Shown here: in pieces, positions 1-14,700 of the stretch
How the letters are laid out: the number at the start of each line of letters is the position of its first letter
Position numbering within the stretch: position 1 is the stretch's first letter
Assembly (NCBI RefSeq): GCF_921293095.1
Contig: NC_060251.1
Span: 42,575,644-42,639,643 of the forward strand
Reading direction: 5' to 3'
Source of the DNA: Ischnura elegans
Lineage: Eukaryota; Arthropoda; Insecta; Odonata; Coenagrionidae
DNA: 64,000 bases
The notes under the pieces: generated by a model
What the model was told of the DNA's origin: nothing
Databases searched by the model: none
What the model saw: only the letters and a program-made list of their open reading frames with translations
Program-made: the position numbers and the translations under genes

Positions 1-659
1 TGCATACTTCAATGTTTTTATACTTTGAAATGAATTCTTCGTTTTGTTCTGTTCCCAAGCAATTTTTTAACGGAATTTTAGCGTTAAAAGTAAAGCACTT
101 CTGTACTTATAGTCTTATTACCTTATAATTATATATAAATCTAAAAGATAAATTAAAATTATGAAATTAGTTGATAATTCTAATTTTGAATCTTTAATTC
201 AATTCAACTATAAACAAAATGGAACACTGTTTTCTTCATATTCACAGACCCAGTATAGAACGTCAACATTACAGAGAACGTCTGCATCGGATTTAAAATT
301 CCCATTGCATTAAGAGTCTACAGGATTACCTAGGGAATCTGGAAAAAAAACACAGCAAATCGTACTCATTCTTTACCTATTTTAACTAAAGTACAGCCAA
401 TATAATGCCTGTCTTTACATACCGGAAGTAAGCCTAACGGTTTTTGGCGGTTGTTTTAGGCGCATCATGCAATAATATTTCATGCAGGTAATACGTGCAT
501 GAAATATGCATTATTTTAAGAACAAAACAATTAGATTTTCATAAAATAATCTGAAGAGGCATAAAGTGTTTGCACTATACAGTATCTTACATTACCCAAC
601 TACGAGGAATTGAGAAATGTCTGCAATAATATTTCATGCAGGTAATACGTGCCTTTGCG
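1..659. repeat. Noncoding; short direct repeat and hairpin
   Basis: No gene seen. A ~30-base sequence starting TGCAATAATATTTCATGCAG occurs at about 467-497 and 623-652. In the first copy it runs into an inverted counterpart (TGCATGAAATATGCATTATT), making an imperfect hairpin at about 470-514. TMTC4's 3' end would be expected on the minus strand before this point. Confidence 0.5.
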
Positions 660-1500
660 GTTTTTACTTTTTTGCATGAGGATCAATTCAACCAGTTTAA
701 ACATTTTTACATTTTCTAACGTCATATACAGTGTTCTGCATATATAATAACATTTCCATTGTTGTTACCTCAAAGGTATGTCAAGGACAGCACAAAGAAT
801 GGAAAAAAGTAATTTTTGCTGACATACTTCGGATTGGACTGTATTTTTGCAACAGTGAACCTAATAAGTCACTTAAAACGTTATTAGAAAATGTTGATGC
901 ATTCATTAGCTTCCTTAATAAGCAACAACCATTCACATCACATCCATAGTTCGGGAGTATTAAAATAAAAACAAAACGTCTGTAAAAGTACGAAATGACG
1001 GCCATTTATATTTTCCCACGAGGATCGATGCGACTAATTTAAAAAGATTATGTTTTCAAACATCAAATACATTGCTTCATGTACTTACAAAGTTTAATGG
1101 ATTTTGGTGGGCTATAAGTTGACAAAATTATGTGTTAATCCTTAGGAAATTGTAATTTTTGCTGACATTCAAGCAATGTTTAATTTTTATCACAGTAACC
1201 AATGGTGACAAAAACATACTGCAATCTACAAACAACACAAAACATTGTAGGCATTTACAATAACGATTCCCATTGCTGAAAACTCAAAGGTATGTCCATT
1301 ACAGCATAAAGTATCAAAAAAAAAAAACAATTTTTGCTGTTACATTTAGGATCGGATGGCTTTTTTGTTATAATGAACCTAAAAAGCCACTAAAAAGTTA
1401 TAAGAAAATGTGGATACATTCATTAGCTTCCTCACTAAACAAAAACAATCCATACTGAATCCATAGTTTGGGAGTATTAATATAAGAACCAAACGCTATA
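660..1500 (+). repeat. Dimeric ~520-bp repeat, copy A
   Basis: Two diverged head-to-tail units: the landmark TTCCATTGTTG...CTCAAAGG near 749 recurs near 1266 (period about 520). A partial third unit starts near 660 with the GAGGATCAATTCAACCAG landmark, which recurs near 1020. The same dimer is found at 14.8-15.55 kb. Small open frames inside are not convincing genes. Confidence 0.65.
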
Positions 1501-1502
1501 AG

Positions 1503-2150
1503 ACGGTATAACATCAAAACTATCCATCTGCCACCACCTAAATTAAGGCACCACTTGGTGAGGGTGAAAGATCCGATTGGCCTGAAGACACTGGGGGTTT
1601 ATGGAATACCTTGTGAATGTGGTAAAATATATGTGGGGGAGAGAGGCCGAAGGATTGAGACGAGGCTAAAAGAACACCGAAGATTTTTCAGATTAGTGAA
1701 ACCAGAAAAGTCAGCCGTGGCGGAACAGCATTATTGAAGACCATGCTATTAAATGGGAGAATACAAAAACCCTTTGCCTCGCACAACATTACTGGGACTG
1801 TATAATTAAGGAAGCAATAGAGATCCGCCTCAATCCCAAAAATTTAAATCGAGACACCGGCTTTCATCTTAGATGTGGATACATTCATTAGTTCACCGGT
1901 TTTCATCATGGAGACCTGTAATCAGCTGTATGAAAACCATAAGGGTTGAACGTGAAGAATTTCAAAAGACCTACAGCCAATCAGACGACACCTGAGCCGC
2001 ATTGTTGTCCTCGGTAAATGGTCGATCCAGCTCAGTGTAAAATTGGACTTCCATAAAGTAACACAGCCTTGAGGATGGGAGACAAGTCGTATAAAAGCAT
2101 TAACCTGGCTGAAAACCCGAGAAATATTTGTCAGACTTAAGTATAATTTA
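1503..2150 (+). pseudogene. Penelope-like element fragment: GIY-YIG endonuclease end and 3' tail
   Basis: Translation of 1503-1735 reads HLPPPKLRHHLVRVKDPIGL, then GVYGIPCECGKIYVGERGRR, IETRLKEHR and PEKSAVAE: the C-terminal GIY-YIG endonuclease of a Penelope-like retroelement (G-V-Y ... Y-V-G core, zinc-ligand C-x-C). A one-base frameshift near 1727 breaks it; the other frame continues DHAIKWENTKTLCLAQHYWD to LNRDTGFHLR near 1870. The following ~280 bases (GAGGATGGGAGACAAG..., GGCTGAAAACCCGAG) resemble Penelope 3' tails. The reverse transcriptase part is absent, so this is a 5'-truncated dead copy. Confidence 0.85.
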
Positions 2151-2560
2151 TGGCTTTGAGCTGTGAGGTCAGTTGGTAGGCTGTGGTCGATAGTTTGTGC
2201 TCTATCAAATTTAGTTGGATTTTAGGTCACATTCAAAAGTGCCAAAGATCAAGTTGACTTGATTTCAAGTTCACTTGATGACAAAAAACAACAATCTTCT
2301 AAAACAGTTTACTACCTCAAACGGAGGATTTATCTAGCGTTCACCTTCAAAAATGAACATCGAACTTCCAAGAACCCATTGTACCAAAGTCATTAATCGC
2401 TAGATGTCCCCTTATTGGTTGTAGCTCATAATTGCCATGAGAATTTTTTTCTCTCATTGTCAAATGTCTCAAATTCAAATTGACTTGATAATTGGTGTTT
2501 TCGAAAACTTCCTTAGTATCTGACAGTAAAACTATAGCAATTGTACTGAAAATGGCTTAC

Positions 2561-2743
2561 CAAGGTTCGAATGATATGGAGCATGTCTTGGTCTGATACT
2601 TATGGCCTTCAAAAAATGTTGCTCTGCTTGGGAATACCTTCCTCTTTTCCCATAGGAATTCCCCAAATGAAAGTGAAGGGCTGGCTCCTCAGGCAAATGC
2701 ACTAATGCTTGCTTCGCTAACTCTTCTGCTTGTGCCACCTTAC
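2561..2743 (-). CDS. TMTC4: TMTC4 exon 12 (TPR; last exon seen)
   Basis: Codes [40 protein letters not shown] and [21 protein letters not shown], ending with G|GTAAGC. It holds one whole and one partial TPR. The open donor shows that at least one more exon follows; nothing matching the expected C-terminal TPR was seen in bases 1-2560. Confidence 0.93.
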
Positions 2744-5700
2744 CTGCAGTTGAAAAGGGATAAAATATATCATGAAATCTGCAATATCAAGCACATGTAA
2801 ACACATTAAATCGTGACCTCATAAGTAGACATGAATATACACAGAAATCTGGTAATAGCACAGGTTTCAGGGAATGGAGACCACAGCCATATCAATATGG
2901 GAAACTTCTTGGAAAGTAAAGAAAAAATCTTTAAAACTACACCACAAGAAAAAATTATTTTCAAAATACTATTTAAAAATTATATTTAATGGTTAAAGGT
3001 ATTGTGGTAACACTGCCCCCGTTACCTTATTTTCGCATCAAAGTATGTGTTTGAAATTGTCAATCATGTCATTGTGAATATCTTGTATAATGTTAGGCAC
3101 GATGTGGTGGAAGTTCGTAATATTGTTGAAATGACACATTGCGATATTTCTACTTATATACCACAATACCTCATACCACTGATATACCACAATAAATCAT
3201 GAAATGTTGCAACAGCATTTTTATTGCTTAAGTTTGTGTTTCTTTATCTTCTAAACTATCCCAAACTTTATATTTCACCCGTTACCAACAGGAATCAATT
3301 TTTCGGTAAAAAAAGTAATTTAAAACAGGATCCAAAAATTGATATGAAAAACACTTGAGTTATTATTATTGTTTTTAAGTGTCAATAACTCGCCACTATT
3401 CAAAATAAGATCTTAAATGTCAAAGGTAGATGGCTAACCATTAGGAAACAATTGAATTTATCTCGTTTATTCCTTTTCTTGATGCATTCTGCGGGCGTGA
3501 CATGATGTCTCTCTGACCGCTAATCGAATTAATTTGTAAATTTACAGAATTAAATAAAAAAACATTTAATTTTAATAGTATAATATCTTCATTATACAAA
3601 AATTTGAAGCTAACGATGATTTTAGATATTTAAAAACAGCCAATTTGAAAATATTCATAATTTAAAAAATGCAGAGGTCTCTCAGACCGAACGTCACAGG
3701 TTAAGAGTTAACATAGTGGCCTGCCTGCATGAAGTAGCACCGTTACGATACTGAATGACTGAATTTTCTCAGTAACATTTCACTTAAAATGAGAATAGAG
3801 GATGGAATAATTTTTGGGGATATGAGGAAAAAGATTACATTGCCAACCATTTCAATTCTTTTGAAGTTGTGCTGATGATAGATACTTATCAGCACAGTCA
3901 GGATATATTTTGCCAAAAAGTAACCAAACAGTAGAAATCAAAATTATAATGGTAATAGCGATAGAAAAATCGATTTTGATTAAAATTGAAAATCGAGTTT
4001 CAAATACCTAAATCAAGATTGTTCCGCGATGTTTGAGTTTCAATCAAAACGCGATTTTTCAGCTTCGATCGCTCTAAACCATTTTGTTTGATCTCCACAG
4101 TCACTATCAGCCTATGATAATGCAATTGAAGTGAAAGATTTTCATCAACATTAACTGGTAACATTGGGAAACACATCCTCTATCATCAATAAAACATTGT
4201 AATCAATTGATCTTTCCAATAAAGTTTGATGGAGCCGAGTGGTTCCAAGCAGCGATCATTAAACTTTAATGGGTGCATATGTAAATTTTTACAAATAGTA
4301 ATAATTTAAGTATGCTTTCAACATTGAATTTTTTGGGATTCTTTCTACATCTCATATGTATATATGTATTTGGAATGTATAATCAACATGTTTTTGTACA
4401 AACTGCATTTAAATAAACCTTTGATTTTTCTGAATAATCATTCTTTCTGTTCAAATTTTGCTTTTTGTTGAAAAGCTGAACTTTTACTTTCCATTAAAAA
4501 TTGATTGCTCAAAAAATCGATTTTTAACTATATTTTTTGGTCATGATGAAACCCACAGCATATCCTGATCCACAGTTTACAGGGGTGCACGATAAGTGGT
4601 TTTTCCTGTACTATGAAACACTTTCATGATGCAGTTAGAATAACTGTATTCAGTGAATCATAGATCTGTAAAAAAGATATGCAGGTGGGCATTTCCATGA
4701 AAATGTCAACTTTTTCTCTCAAATTAAAATTTGGGTGGGAAATATTTTATTTGGATATATCAACAGTTAAATGATTGAATTTTACGAAATCGGTATTTAA
4801 TTTGTTCAAATAACTTAGTTATTCATTTGTTGATTGTTGAATTCAAGATGGCCGCCAAGGATTGGTAATGAACTATTTTATCATAGTTTAAAGAGATATA
4901 TATATCAACAAAGAAGGGAAGCTGTTTTTTATTGAGCTTTTTGTTTTATGTTGCATAGCTTTGGCAACGTTTTAAAACAAACAATACCTTTATTATGCAA
5001 TGTATAAAGACTTTAAAATATGTATGTATGTGCAGATGCCTAAATAGTAATTCTGTCACAAAAACTCGAAATTGTTTTTATTCTATCACTATTTTACATC
5101 AAAGAGGGATGATTTTCCTCCTGCAAAGGTAGGTTCTGACACCCTCTAAGGTTTTAATTTTAGTTTCTCTAAAAACTACTTATTCTAGGCCATATGGCAG
5201 CGTGACGGAATTACTGCGATGTGACGGAATTACTGTGACAGAATTACCTAAAATTAGGTGATGTCTGTTTTTTATAAGCATCATTTTTAGATAGCTGTGT
5301 TGAATAAATTACCTAATCTCCAAGCTCTGAGCTGATATTTCATGTTATATATTTAACTTTATCATTAGGTTATGTTAGGTAAAGGGATATCTTTTTTGTA
5401 AGTGAACTGTTAAAAATATTTAAAGTGCGGTTGAATATAGTCTCCTAATCTCTACCATGTGAAAATATAGCTTAAATGGGCAACGCATATAACGTAACTG
5501 TGCATGAGTAGGCCCTACAATAAGAATCAATGTTTAAATTTCCTTATTGAATCCAAGAATTGGACATTAACCTCTAGAAACTGCCCATAGAATCTTTATC
5601 ATATCCACTTAATTATTTCCAGGTAGAAGTGTAATATATAAATATGGCTAAAACACCTGCAGAAAGACAGCGTGATAGTAGAAAGAGAAGAAAAGAAGCA

Positions 5701-8700
5701 GGATTACACGATGAAATGAAAAAAAGGATAGAGAGAGGAAAAGTATTATAAAACAGCAGATGAATAAGAGGCAAATGTAAGACCAGAAAGAAAAAAACAG
5801 ATTAGCTCAATGCTGCTTCAAACAAAAACTGAGAGACAGTGCATCAGAGAAACCAGGAGACTCAAATAGAATGTCTACAACCCAACCAAGTTATGATGCC
5901 CAAACCTCTTCCATTTTAACATCTCCATACAAAAGTAGGCAAAGTCTAGGAAAAGCTGTAAGCTGTATTAAAAAATGTCTCCCTAAGAGTCCGCGTAAAG
6001 TTAAGAGAGTTTTTCAATATCTTAACTTACAATATTATGAACCCTCTCCACCTAAGACCCAAAAGGTAACTCATGGTGATATTGTAAACATAATTCAGAA
6101 CTTCTATTTGCAAGATTCAATCAGTTGGATGTGTCCAGGACAAAAAGAGTTTGTAATTTCAAGGCAGCCAGATGGCAGCAAAATAAAGCATCAGAAACGG
6201 TATATACTTATGACATTGAAAGAAGCATACTATTATTCAAGACAACATCCGGATCTCAAATGTGGAATTTAGAAGTTCTGTAGCTTGCGTCCTACCTTCA
6301 CAAAATGTTTGACGGATGTACCTCACACGACTTGCACTCGCAAGTATCATGAAAATCTATGATATTTGTTGAAGGCCCTGTCAAAGTCAGGAGACGCACA
6401 ACTCATTATACCCACTGAATTCAGACGCTATTTCATGTGACCAAGAAGTAGAATCCTGCATGGTAAGGGAATGTGAAGGATGTGCAGTCAAGTTAAGAAA
6501 CTTCTGTGATTTGTTTGAAAATCCCCAGACTGAAATCAGGCGGGAACAATGGGAGAAAAGAGGAATCAGATATGAAAAAAATATCCATGAGGGTACAATT
6601 GAAGATTGTTTGAATGTTCTCGAAAGTCAACTGATTTTTTTCAAAAGACATACATTCATCAAAAGAAAGCAAAGTTCAGCCTTCAAGGATGCGAAGTTAA
6701 ATTGCGACAAGGAGACTGCAGTCATTCAAGTTGATTTTGCAGAAACCTTTACCATTATCAACCAAAATGAAATTCAAGCGGCTCATTAGAACCACCAGCA
6801 AGTTACTCACTCTCTTCACGGCTTGTATGTGGACCCAGTATGCTTGTCAGTCGTTTGTAATCGTTTCAGATGACATGACAAATATGCAGTAGATGGGTTT
6901 TTGAGATCATTACTTCAAGAACTACGCACCATGCATCCGAACATCAATAAAGCAAAATTCTTTTCTGACGGGGCAGCAAGCCAATTCAGGCAGAGGCACT
7001 TATTCAAAAACATTGCTTTTTTACATGAATTGTTTTCTCTACAAGAACTGGAGTGGAATTTCTTTGCTAGCAGTCATGGTAAAGGTGCAGTGAATGGAAT
7101 TGGAGGTGAAATTAAAAGACAAGCAAGACTTGCCATATTATCGGGAGAAGCCAAGATTACATCAGCCAAGACTTTGTTTGAATACTGTTGTGCAAAAAAT
7201 GAGAAAATTAAAATCAAGTATATTTCAAGTAATGAACTACAGGCCAATAGAAAAGAAAATCAGGAACGATGGGAAAGTATGTCATCTAGCATATTGGGTA
7301 CCAGAAATACCCATAATGTTGTAGTAGTAGACAGGCCTAATGTCTTACTCAAACCTTATACCGAAGCAATAAACTACACGACATTTCATTTGAGCCTTCA
7401 GATATCCATCAAAAAGTATAATAGGTGTAGTATCGCTTCCATGAAGACCTTGGCAGTTGGAAATTTAATATTGGCAAGCTATAGTGGCAAGAAGAAAAAA
7501 CTTATGCATGTAGCACAAATAGCTTCAGTATCAAATAAAGATACCGATTGTTACGAGGTACTGAACCTACGCCGAAATGACGGCAAGGGGATGGTGTACA
7601 TATTTCCGGAGGGAGAAGACAGATGCTGGATTGACAAAATGGATGTCGTTCACCTTGATCATCAGCCTAAACTTCACATGGTTGGAAAGCGCACTAGTTA
7701 CGTTTTTCATAATGCAGTGAATGGACAGTAAAATAAAAATTAGTGCAAAAGAATAAAAATATTTTTCACCTTTAACTATTGCTTTATGTCATTACTTGTT
7801 ATTTGATTATGCAGAAACTACATTTTTTGTTTTAGCTTTTCATAATTTTTTAGTGTTAATTCAGAGTTGTTAGAAGCTAAATGGTCTTATATTTTGAGTT
7901 TGAAACAAGTCTAAATAATTGGTTATTTCGTCATGGTAATTCCGTCACAGTAATTCCGTCAAGGTAATTCCGTCACGGTAATTCCGTCACATCTTTGCTT
8001 TTGACTGTTATATAAATATTAATAATTTCTAGTTTTGACAAACTGTGCGATCATAAGCAATGACTCAAACATTGTTCATAGCCATATTGAAAGTTTTAAA
8101 ATTCATCTTAGATTCACAGAGTTTGAAGATGTTTGAAGTCATTGCACCTAGCAGGTTGACGTGGGAGTAATTCTGTCACAGGCATACTTTACACAAATCT
8201 AGAAGATATTTGATGATTAATTTCGTTTCTTTACATGATCATCATCTTCATAAAAGAATTTTAACTATGCACAGTGAGAAGTGTTTCAATATTTTATTAT
8301 TTTACAATTTTATCGAAATATCCTATTGCACAATTCTGTCCAAAGGTAATTCCGTCACGCATGGAATTGCCCAGATAAATCTAAAAGAGACAAAATATGT
8401 AATTAGCTTCTTAAGTCCCATGATGGCAACACATTGTTCAGTGAGGGAAATTTGTTTATTTGTCATGATACACATTAATTATACCAAATTTGAACATAAA
8501 GGGGGAAATTTCACGAATGTTTCTTATGAGTCAGGTATTTAATTATGGTCAGGCAAATCCCCATTATTGGCACATGTGCCAATTATCATGTCTCCTTCAT
8601 TTCATACTGAAAAACTGAAGTAGAAGCTTCCTCATTTGGAAAACGAAAATGTTAACCAACTTACCAATGCTATCCAGCATTCCAACCATGTTGCTCCAAG

Positions 8701-11700
8701 CTCCTGCATGCAAAGGCTTCAGGGATGTAGCATTCTGCCATGCAGAATAAGCTTCTTTGTACCGATTTTGATCCACATACTGAAGAGGAAATTTAGAAAA
8801 GGTAAATACTGAGGACTAAGCTACGCAGAGGAAGAGGGAGGAGGTAATTACTCACTTATTTATGACTACAAAAAAATTATCCTCGGATTCAGATTTTGAG
8901 CATATTTTACGAATATAATTACTCAAAGCAGTATCATTTTCAACTCTGCCTACAGTCCATGTTGACCAATTTGAACCAATATGGTTCAAAGCTTTGATTT
9001 TACTGTCACAAATTCACAAGGTAAACGAAAAAATTCTAAAATGGCCTCAGTCCTTTTATCAAAGGTTGCTGCTACTGTGGAAATCCTAAGCAGACACGAA
9101 AAAAGGAAGGTCTGCTGATAATCTTGAGAAAACAACTAGACAACTTAATCTGCTACATCATGACACTTGATGGTATCACAAGGAAAATTTTGATGGACAG
9201 AGGAAGGAAAGAACAGAAAAAGAAGGCCATTTATAGATCCGATAAGATGGATATGAAACAGAAGAATTATATCAGTTTCAAAATATGTATTAGCTAATAG
9301 GAGATTTGAATGGAGAGGTGCATCAAACTAATCTTCAGATCGTTTGCTGCTGCTGATGATGTAAAATTCCCCAGATGTAAATTTGGGCCCATAAGCTTTC
9401 CCCTAATCTCAGTTATTAAGGCCTGTTTGCACTACAGATTGTGTCTGTTTTTCATGAACGATTTTTGTGGACTGGAACAGAATATGTACGAATGCATGAA
9501 CCAAATTAGAACAGATTCTATTTTTTGTACATATATTTGCACATTTCGGTGGTAAAACGTGCATTTTCATGTTCATTCATGCATTCATACGTTTAGACAT
9601 TAACTCATTGATATACCATGTAAAAAGGCCTTTACAGTGTGTATTCCACAAATCATTTCTTGAAAATCTATGGAATGAAGCAACATTTTAGTCAGTTAAG
9701 TGTACAGACTTAGGTATAAATATATCTTCAGTATTAAAAAAAAATGTGAGGTAAAATAACAATGTATAATCAATTGTGAAGAAGAAAATCTGGTGTATAG
9801 TTGTAATTAGTTAAGTATTTATATTTGTAATTAGTTAAGAGCAGATAAAAATGTGACATACAAGATTTCCTAGGTTGTAATAGCAATCAGCATAGCTTCG
9901 TCTGTGAGTCAGGGCTGTGAGGTAGCTTTGCTCTGCTTCTTCATATCTCTTTTGGGCAGCCAAAACTACCCCCAAATTCATCCAACCAGCAGCAAAGTCA
10001 TGCCTGAAATAAGGTAGGAAATTGTTCTACTTGAGGCTCAAAATAAAAAACCAAGAGCATAAATGCTAAAATAAAAGAAGATGAGATCGATTCCATAGAA
10101 GACTCAACATAATGGAAGTGATAGAGAAAACAAACATTCATTGAAAACACTACTTAAAATTCCACAACAGTTCAGCATCTAGAACTATTTGAACCTGAGT
10201 GAAAATGAATGAGTGATACCAGACTTTGGGTACTTCATAGAATTCACTTTCAAAGTTTTCAGGTTTTTGAATTAAATTATTTTAATTTTATAATAATATG
10301 TAATAAAATAAATTTAAATGAAAAGTCATTAATGCTCAATTTGAGATATATTAGTTCATAATGTCATGACATTCACAATAAAACTTACATAATGAGAACA
10401 AATACACATATAAAATTTTAAAACAGGTTAAAAATATTTGACACATATTATAACAATCACATCAGAAGTCCTGCCCGTCAGGAGATGTTAATAATTGAAC
10501 AAATGTAGGTCTACAAAAATTCAAATAAAATGATAATAATTCTATTAATATGCCATATAATGCATTTTGAATAAATGTGTGCTACAAAATGGAGCAAACC
10601 TTAATGAAACAGCCTTCCTAAGTAATACTTCTGCTTCCATCAGGCCTCCATTATCCTTCAGAAGATTAGCTAGGTTGTTCATAGCCTGGTCATATTCTGG
10701 ATGCAGCCTTGAAGAAAACAGAGAGAACTATATAATTTCATGACAAAAATTATGCATCGAGTATGCATAAATTTGAAGACCAAACAAAGGATAGATTAGA
10801 CCAAACGACAAAAAATTTAAAAGAGACAAAGAGGTTTCACGAAATGGGATACAATGGTGAAGATTTTGGGTGCTAACATATTTAGCAATTCATTTTTCAC
10901 AGCAATGCAGAGCTGTGAAGACCCATGGTATCTCAATAATGCAAAAATGCATTGCTGACATGCAATTGGCATCATATTACATTGGGAACACTTGCTATGG
11001 GCCTTTGAAATTCAAGCTTGTACTGCATGGTGAGGAAAAACTCAAAGAATCACAATAAGAAACATATACATATTCAGTCGAGTGTCGATAATGCGGATGT
11101 TATCGAATCCTGTGCAGATTTTCACAAAGTACCAAAAAAAAATTGTTATTTGACACCATTAAGATAGAGAAACTTTCACAAAAGCAGTACATAATTAGAA
11201 ATTCATTTTTATTAGAGCTGGGTCGAATAGCAGATTTCTCAAACTCGAATTCGAATATTAAATCATTGCTCGAATATTCGAATACCTCGAATACTAGAAT
11301 TGCACAAAGCATATTATTTCTTTAAGCTTCTTATTTCTTACTAAGTTTCCATTTCCCTTGATGAATGTATAAATAAAAAGGTATGCAGTGGAACCTCGAT
11401 CTATCGTTTTTCAGGGGGGGACGAAAAAAACGATAAATGCGGGAATGTTTGACTAGGTTGCCTATGCAGCAGGAAACCCAGGATTTTAGCGAGTAATTAA
11501 GATTTCCTTTAAAGGATTCAAATCGGAATTTAGCTGATTAATGGAATATTTTAATTTTATGGAAACAATTTGGGCTTATAGTTGATTCAACTAACATCTC
11601 TTTCAAATATTCTAAGGGGACACACCACCTCGCGAAAAAATGATTGCATGCCATCTCGGCTTTTACACTGCTACGATGGATTTCTGTCTGATATGATTTC

Positions 11701-14700
11701 TATCTGATATATATATTCTTATCTACCAAACTCCATTTCTGCGGCACGCCGATCTGATACTCGGCTTCATCCAACTTCTTATTTTCAACAGGTAGCTCGC
11801 TTTACCCTCACTCCTACTGTCAAGTGCTGGTGGACAATCCGAGGCGTTTTGCAAAATACACTCGCTTCTCCACCGGATTTCTTCAATTATTTTCAGTCCA
11901 TCTTTGGAAGTTCTCACGAGATAAGCAGATGAATTCGAATTACTAGCGTGGAGAAACCAAATATACTGAGAAAATATCCCTTCGACTGTGACAATAGAGA
12001 TTTATAGCATAACTCATAAATTGTAACTTGATGTATGTTTTCGAAAAAAAAATACGGCATCAGCTTCCGAGGAGCTCAGTTGCAAGGATATCGAGTTTCG
12101 CCAGAATGCTAAGTCTCCGTCGTATTGTGACCTTTATTTCTTTGCGTAAAATGCTTAAATAAACTCAGAAATACGTCGTGTTTGGTCTTATTATTTTTTA
12201 AATTACGCGCACATTACTAATATTTCAATCCAATAAAGGTGTAACATCAATTGATGAAAGTCATTCTTCGACACCTTTTGTGCTAATAGATGACTCATGC
12301 AGTGATTGACCTCCACAGATATGGGGAACTTCGAAACTGGTAGGAAAAAAAAGGTCAGTGGGGTAGAAAAGGGAGGGCCCGAAACACTTTTCTATTGTTC
12401 TCGTGTAACTTGGTATTTTTTCGAAGCTAAGGTCTTCGTAATATGATCCCTGTGCGAGCTGTGACCTTTTTTTTATTTTGAAGAAGAGGAAAGCCTCAGA
12501 GGGGGGAATAGTGCTGAATGGAGGGGGATACCGGATCTTGGGAAATGCACTAATGTAAGTATCACCTGCGCGAGCTGGGACCTTTTGTTTGATTTTGGAG
12601 AAGAGGAAAGCGTCAGAGTGGGTGAGGCGAGTGCTGAATGGAGGGGGATAGCGGATCGTGGGAAATGTCCTAAGGTTGCTATCCCACGGCACTGAGGTTC
12701 TCCTGGTGGGGGGAATCGGGGATTTTCGGATTTTTTCACCTGACCATTTTCGGTTCCCCTCGTCGAACTCTTTTCACCGCTCAAATCCACGAATTTGATG
12801 TAATTCGTCAACTTGCGTAAAACGGTGCTGCGAGCACTAAATGACTACAGTCCTCTACATTTTTCCGAGTCAACTACCAATGACGTGCGTGCGACAAGTG
12901 TATGACGCGAAATTCAAAGTATTCGAGGCGGTACTTTTCGCATAACTATTCGAGACCTCGAATATCGAATACTTTCTAGTATTCGAGTATTCGCGGATAC
13001 TATTCGCACATCTCTAATTTTTATGTAAAGAGTACAACGTGAATTATTGTTAAATAATTTGAGTGGATAAAACTGATAATTGAAATGAACTTATTGTAGA
13101 AATGAACTACTATCATTTCTTGATGCATCGATTGAGGTGCCATTGATTAAATTTCTATAACATCTTGTGTTTAAATAGCATTTCGAAATTTAGGTAGAAG
13201 CCAACAGCAATTTTTTGCTGTTTACTTTCTTATTTTATTATTTTTTTTGGAAATTTTTCCTTTACAACAACAACACCCGATATGTAACAATGACGACCAT
13301 GATTTCAAACAGTTTCAAAGCCAGGTATGCCAGCTGAGTCCACATGTTATGAACACCACTGAACACCATTCCAGGTGAGATATCATTTGAAAAAATTGGA
13401 GGAAAAATTCATGGCTTTTTCACATGGCCATGCATACGATTGGATTGCATTTTAATAGTGGGAAAGGTACTAAGTTTGAATATAACATGATGGATGAGGA
13501 AGGACTTCTTCAAGTCATTCCCATACTAGCTATTAAGTTGCTAATGAGCTTAGCATTAATTTTTTCTGCCACTATCATGCACATAGCCAGAAATTCACTT
13601 TGATGAGTGCTAGGGAGGTACACAAGTGTCCTACTTTTTTCCAATTTCCACAAATTGGAAAATCATTTATTTCATTATATAAGAATTAAAATTTGTTTGT
13701 ATACTGCTCAGGTTTATAGTTGTCATTGTTTCTTAACAAAACAGCTGTAACCATCATTCTGGTGTTATATGGCATTTGTTTCAGAAATTCACCTAATTTT
13801 ACAAAAAAAATTAACTTAGGGCATTGGCAGTAGAAGTTAATATGTATTATCCAATTTTATGAAAATATCGGATCTGGCCTCTGTACATACTGTGACTAAT
13901 TTTTCAGAGGCAAATACAGGTTATTGGCAGTCTGGATTTAAGACATGGGCATTATTGACACTATAATGTAAAGCTATTCCTCTCTACACAATAAATACAG
14001 CCAAAAAATGATCATTACCTAATTGCTTCTCTGTAATGATAGAGAGCCAATGCACGATCTCCCCTATCGGCAGCATTCCTGGCAACATTGTAATGGACTT
14101 TGGCATTCAGTGGGCAAACAGCTAGTCCGGATATGAAGAGAGATTCTTCAGTACGCCACTGTGCACTTCTAACAACACTTCGTATGCCCAGCACCATCAA
14201 CAAACACACATACATCACCAATAGCAGCTAAATTAGGGACAGAAAAAACAGACACCATCAAATATTGGCATTAATAACTTTTCAAGGCAACTGAAATACA
14301 ATGTGTATTAGCCGTGCACCATAATTTAGTTAAACAGGTATAAAGGCTGTCAACAGCTGGGTAGAAGCTCCACTTAAGTTCAAGTATCTACATACTTGAT
14401 TTTAAATGGAGTTTCATGATTGATTTATCAGAAAAAATATGTAATCCATTCTGTTTGCCCAATAACACAGAAAGTAAGGAAGTTCACAAAAAACCAACAG
14501 ATAGAAAACAGCTGAAAAAATGAACAATTAAGCAAGAAACAAGGATGTGCTAAGAACATTGCCCTCTTCAGCTTTCCATGCCACTTGTATCAGAAAACTT
14601 AATTTGTGAAATTCACACTGTTTCAGACATTTTCCTGTGTTAGCACCCAGATCAGAAATGATGCCAAATTCTCTTAATTTATGCAACTACCCAGGCATGA

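Noticed and set aside
12261..12811. Two overlapping minus-strand open frames of 112-143 codons with repeated PPPFST segments
   Set aside because: The repetition comes from a 116-bp tandem duplication inside a non-autonomous hAT element; there is no domain.
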